Assembly: GCA_013398175.1 (NCBI GenBank)
Contig: VZRZ01006181.1
Location: 2,379,641-2,443,640, forward strand
Reading direction: 5' to 3'
Source of the DNA: Climacteris rufus
Taxonomy: Eukaryota > Chordata > Aves > Passeriformes > Climacteridae
Length of the DNA stretch: 64,000 nucleotides
Both the position numbers and the translations under genes were made by a program. The notes beneath the pieces were generated by a model. That model worked only from the letters and a program-made list of their open reading frames with translations, made no database searches and was not told the origin of the DNA. Every line of letters begins with the position of its first letter. Within the stretch, counting starts at the first letter, position 1. Shown piece after piece: positions 61,301 through 64,000 of the stretch.

Positions 61301-64000
61301 CATCATACTCCTCCCCCTTCAGCTGTCGGTGGCAGAAAAACAAATTGCTGCAGCCCTTACTACAAACCACGCTCCTGCCTCCCTCCCCCCAGCCCAAAAG
61401 ACATGTGCCATTCATAAGCTGCCTGACTGCTGGTCTCCATTATTAAAGCCTAGAAGACTGATAAATTGGGGATTCATGGAGCCTGCAAGCCTCCAACAAC
61501 CACATTGCCATGGAAACCAGAGGCAGCCTCCATCTCCAGCAGAAATGATATTGATCTAGCTGAAGGCAGGGAATTACAATCAAGGAGAGGATATAAAATG
61601 TCTCTTTTTCTTCCCTTTGCCATCCTCCCATTTCGAGTTTAAATGAAGGAGAAATTTCATTTAGAGATCATTAGTTTGTTTCTGTCCATCATCATACACC
61701 AAGGCTCTGCAAATTGGATGCTAAAATTAATTAAATGCCTGTTGTCAGGCCTTTCACAGCCATCTTCTTGATCACTGTCCCCAGCAGCTGCAATATCAAC
61801 AACACCAGCTCTTTGCATCAAAGATATTACTAATATTTCTCAAATGCACAGCTGGTGCACACCCATAGGATCCCAGCGTTTTTTGTGCAGAATGAGCACT
61901 GAAACATGGGTGCTGCTCTCTAGAAGGCGGTTCAGGCTTCTTGCTGTACTCAGTGAAACTCCTGGGAGCCTCTGCTTTTCATTTAATCAGGAGGACGCTT
62001 GAGAGCCCAGACACACAAAGAGGCATTTTGAACTACAAGCACTTGTGGGAAAAACCCCATTTCAAGACAGCCCAGAGTGGCACTGCTGGTGCAGAGCAAT
62101 CCTTCTCTCTTCTTGAAATTCCTTGTCTGGCACTGCTTAATCACAACCCTCGAGGGATGGAAAGATCAGGAGTCACAGCATCTGTCCTACAAAACTGGGT
62201 GGGCAGCTGGACACTTTCCTCAGACCATACTTCAAAGGCCAGATCCTCCTGGTTTAACTGAAGGTGGGAGGTTGGACTGTGTATCTGCACCTTCTGCCCC
62301 CAGAAATCTCTGTGACCAGAGGTGTGGTGGTGCTTGCCCAGTAAGGGGTCAACTCCAGGGGAAAGGAGGCATAGGGCAGCCCTGAGCCTGGCACTGGCCA
62401 TTTTCTAAGAGCCAAGCTGCACAGCAGGAAGGAAGGAAGGAGCTGCCTGGAAAATCTCTCATGAGCGCTCTTATTGCCAGCACCAGTCTTCCCTGGGAAG
62501 GTGGCAGCAGCTAGCATCAGTGATTCTGATTTTAATCCAAATCTGGCAAGCTTTGTTTTATTTTATTTTTTTAACCAGTTTTTACAGCCATTTCTCCCGG
62601 TTGGAGAGGGACTTTCCAGTCTCTGAATTCTCTGAGTGCTGCGCCAAGCGAACCGATGTGGCTGTCCCACAGTAGCCATCTCGGTTTAATTGGCTTTTAA
62701 CAATAACAATTCCATCAGGCGGGTAATGAATTCGGCTGTGACATGAGGGCACTCAGTGGGACAGCTGCAAATGCTGGGGAGACCACCTAGGGGGACAGCC
62801 AGGCGGCCCCATGGCCCATGCACAGCCAGCTGTGCCATGGCCGGGACACACCACCTCTGTGGAGCAGCAGGAATGTCTGGGTTGTCAAAAGCAAAGTTGA
62901 AGCTCCTCAGTACTGTCCTCCATGGTGGAAAAAAGTACCCTTCCAGGGAGCTGACAGCCCTTTGCTGAGGCAGTCTGCAACGACAAGGCTTCTCTGCCCC
63001 ATCAAAGGACATTTCAGCACTGCTGTGGCTGTCCCCTTGATAACACTTCCAGCCCAAGGTGGCCCTGACTCAGCTGAGGGGCCAGGCAGGAGCTGCTCCT
63101 CCACTGTCTCATGCACAGCCAAAGTCTGCCATGAAGCCTAGCACTGCACAGGCTCCACTTGCAGAACTTGTAAGTCTTTTTGCCAAGGTGCAGCAGCCAT
63201 AATTTTGGCTTGGGCATCATCATTTTGACACAATAGTCACAAGAAGAAGAGAGCCTGATATGAGGCATGAACTCACCAGGCCCGAGCTGCTCTGAAATTG
63301 CACTGAAGCATAGGAAGTGGCACCCCACCATTTTGTGCTCATATTGTCTCCCCTGGTCCTCTGGCTGATTTTATTTGCCATAAAGGTCCTTGGCTCAGGT
63401 CCTGCCTGCTGGTCAGAGAGTGATGTTGTGAGGCATCCACGTGAATGAACACGTCTTTCTTACTGTTCCTCTCCTGCTGGAGCTGTTCCACTTCCATAAA
63501 TCATTAAATATTTATCAGGCCAGAGGAAAACATTGACTCTGTAGACCAGTGGTGAGGGCACTCATCTGGAATAGGGGAGACCAAATGCCACATCCTGGCT
63601 CCAGCAAATAATAAATATTTTATACAAAATGGAATAGCTCCAGCAGGATGGATCAGGGGAAACGTTGTTCAGCAGCCCAATGGCTTGCTTGCAAAGCTCA
63701 CTGGATTTCAGCTTCCTAGCATAAGGCATGGGCCCACCTTGTCTTCTTTCCCACTCACATGCTAGCTACTCTAAAAGCAGGCAAAGGTTTTCTTGCTATT
63801 TTATCTACAAATCCCATAATTCCTGATAGTGGTATATGTTATATATATTTGAAAAATTAAAGGATTCTGTAATGGAAAAGATGTTTACACAGAAAATTCT
63901 AGTCCAGCATGATTGTGATTTGAACTGCAACTGGGCTTAACTCCTCTGTTTGAGAGAATAATGTGTATGTGTTTTGCTAGAAATGAGGACAAAAAGTGGT
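52393..64000 (-). other. GAP43: GAP43 intron 2 (partial)
   Basis: No exon is recognised in these 11.6 kb. In particular there is no reading frame with the IQ-motif sequence or the alanine/glutamate-rich body of GAP43 exon 2, so that exon lies to the right of the window. The GAP43 second intron is also tens of kilobases in mammals. Contents are unique DNA, a 17-bp tandem duplication at 60070-60104, and AT-rich stretches near 61630-61760 and 63800-63890. No CR1 copy was noticed. Confidence 0.8.
60070..60104. repeat. 17-bp tandem duplication
   Basis: The unit TCAAAGGTGCTGTGACC is repeated twice head to tail, followed by a further TCAA. The unit resembles a nuclear-receptor half-site (AGGTG/TGACC) so the duplication doubles such half-sites, but it may be chance. 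Confidence 0.75.

Noticed and set aside
1..64000. tRNA, rRNA, CRISPR arrays, operons, phage or bacterial mobile elements, full endogenous retroviruses
   Set aside because: No such structures were recognised by eye on either strand; paired LTRs or gag/pol/env frames were not seen.

Overview
The window looks like bird nuclear DNA. It carries truncated chicken-repeat-1 (CR1) LINEs with the typical avian tail sequence, little other interspersed repeat, and three short vertebrate exons in tens of kilobases of non-coding DNA. No prokaryotic gene organisation, tRNA, rRNA or CRISPR array was seen. The species cannot be named from this sequence alone.

Two neural genes point towards each other. The 3' end of LSAMP (limbic system-associated membrane protein, a GPI-anchored IgLON adhesion molecule) is on the + strand. 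The 3' end of GAP43 (neuromodulin, a growth-cone phosphoprotein) is on the - strand. LSAMP and GAP43 are also neighbours, tail to tail, on human 3q13.31, so the order fits conserved synteny.

Layout. 1-4806: LSAMP intron. 4807-4842: a 36-nt in-frame alternative LSAMP microexon. 4843-20600: last LSAMP intron, with two CpG-rich blocks (about 14560-14880 and 17210-17680, the second broken by a 121-base gap), each with a CTCF-like motif, and one CR1 fragment. 20601-20698: terminal LSAMP coding exon with the GPI signal and stop codon. 20699 to about 28040: predicted long LSAMP 3' UTR. About 28040-51610: intergenic, holding a 1.15-kb CR1 copy with reverse-transcriptase remnants, two shorter CR1 pieces, a coding-like but unrecognised GC-rich stretch (32.4-33.8 kb) and simple repeats. 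About 51610-52303: GAP43 3' UTR. 52304-52392: last GAP43 coding exon. 52393-64000: GAP43 intron; the large calmodulin-binding exon is not here and should lie beyond the right edge.

Both genes act at neuronal membranes and growth cones. The visible information is mostly the membrane-anchor signal of LSAMP, an optional juxtamembrane insert in LSAMP, the acidic C-terminus of GAP43, and two long 3' UTRs that probably control message stability and localisation. I found no novel multi-gene system. The items most worth checking are the LSAMP microexon, the paired CTCF-like sites in CpG-rich intronic DNA, and the pyrimidine-rich and G-quadruplex-prone GAP43 3' UTR. Most open reading frames over 60 codons here look like chance ORFs in non-coding DNA.
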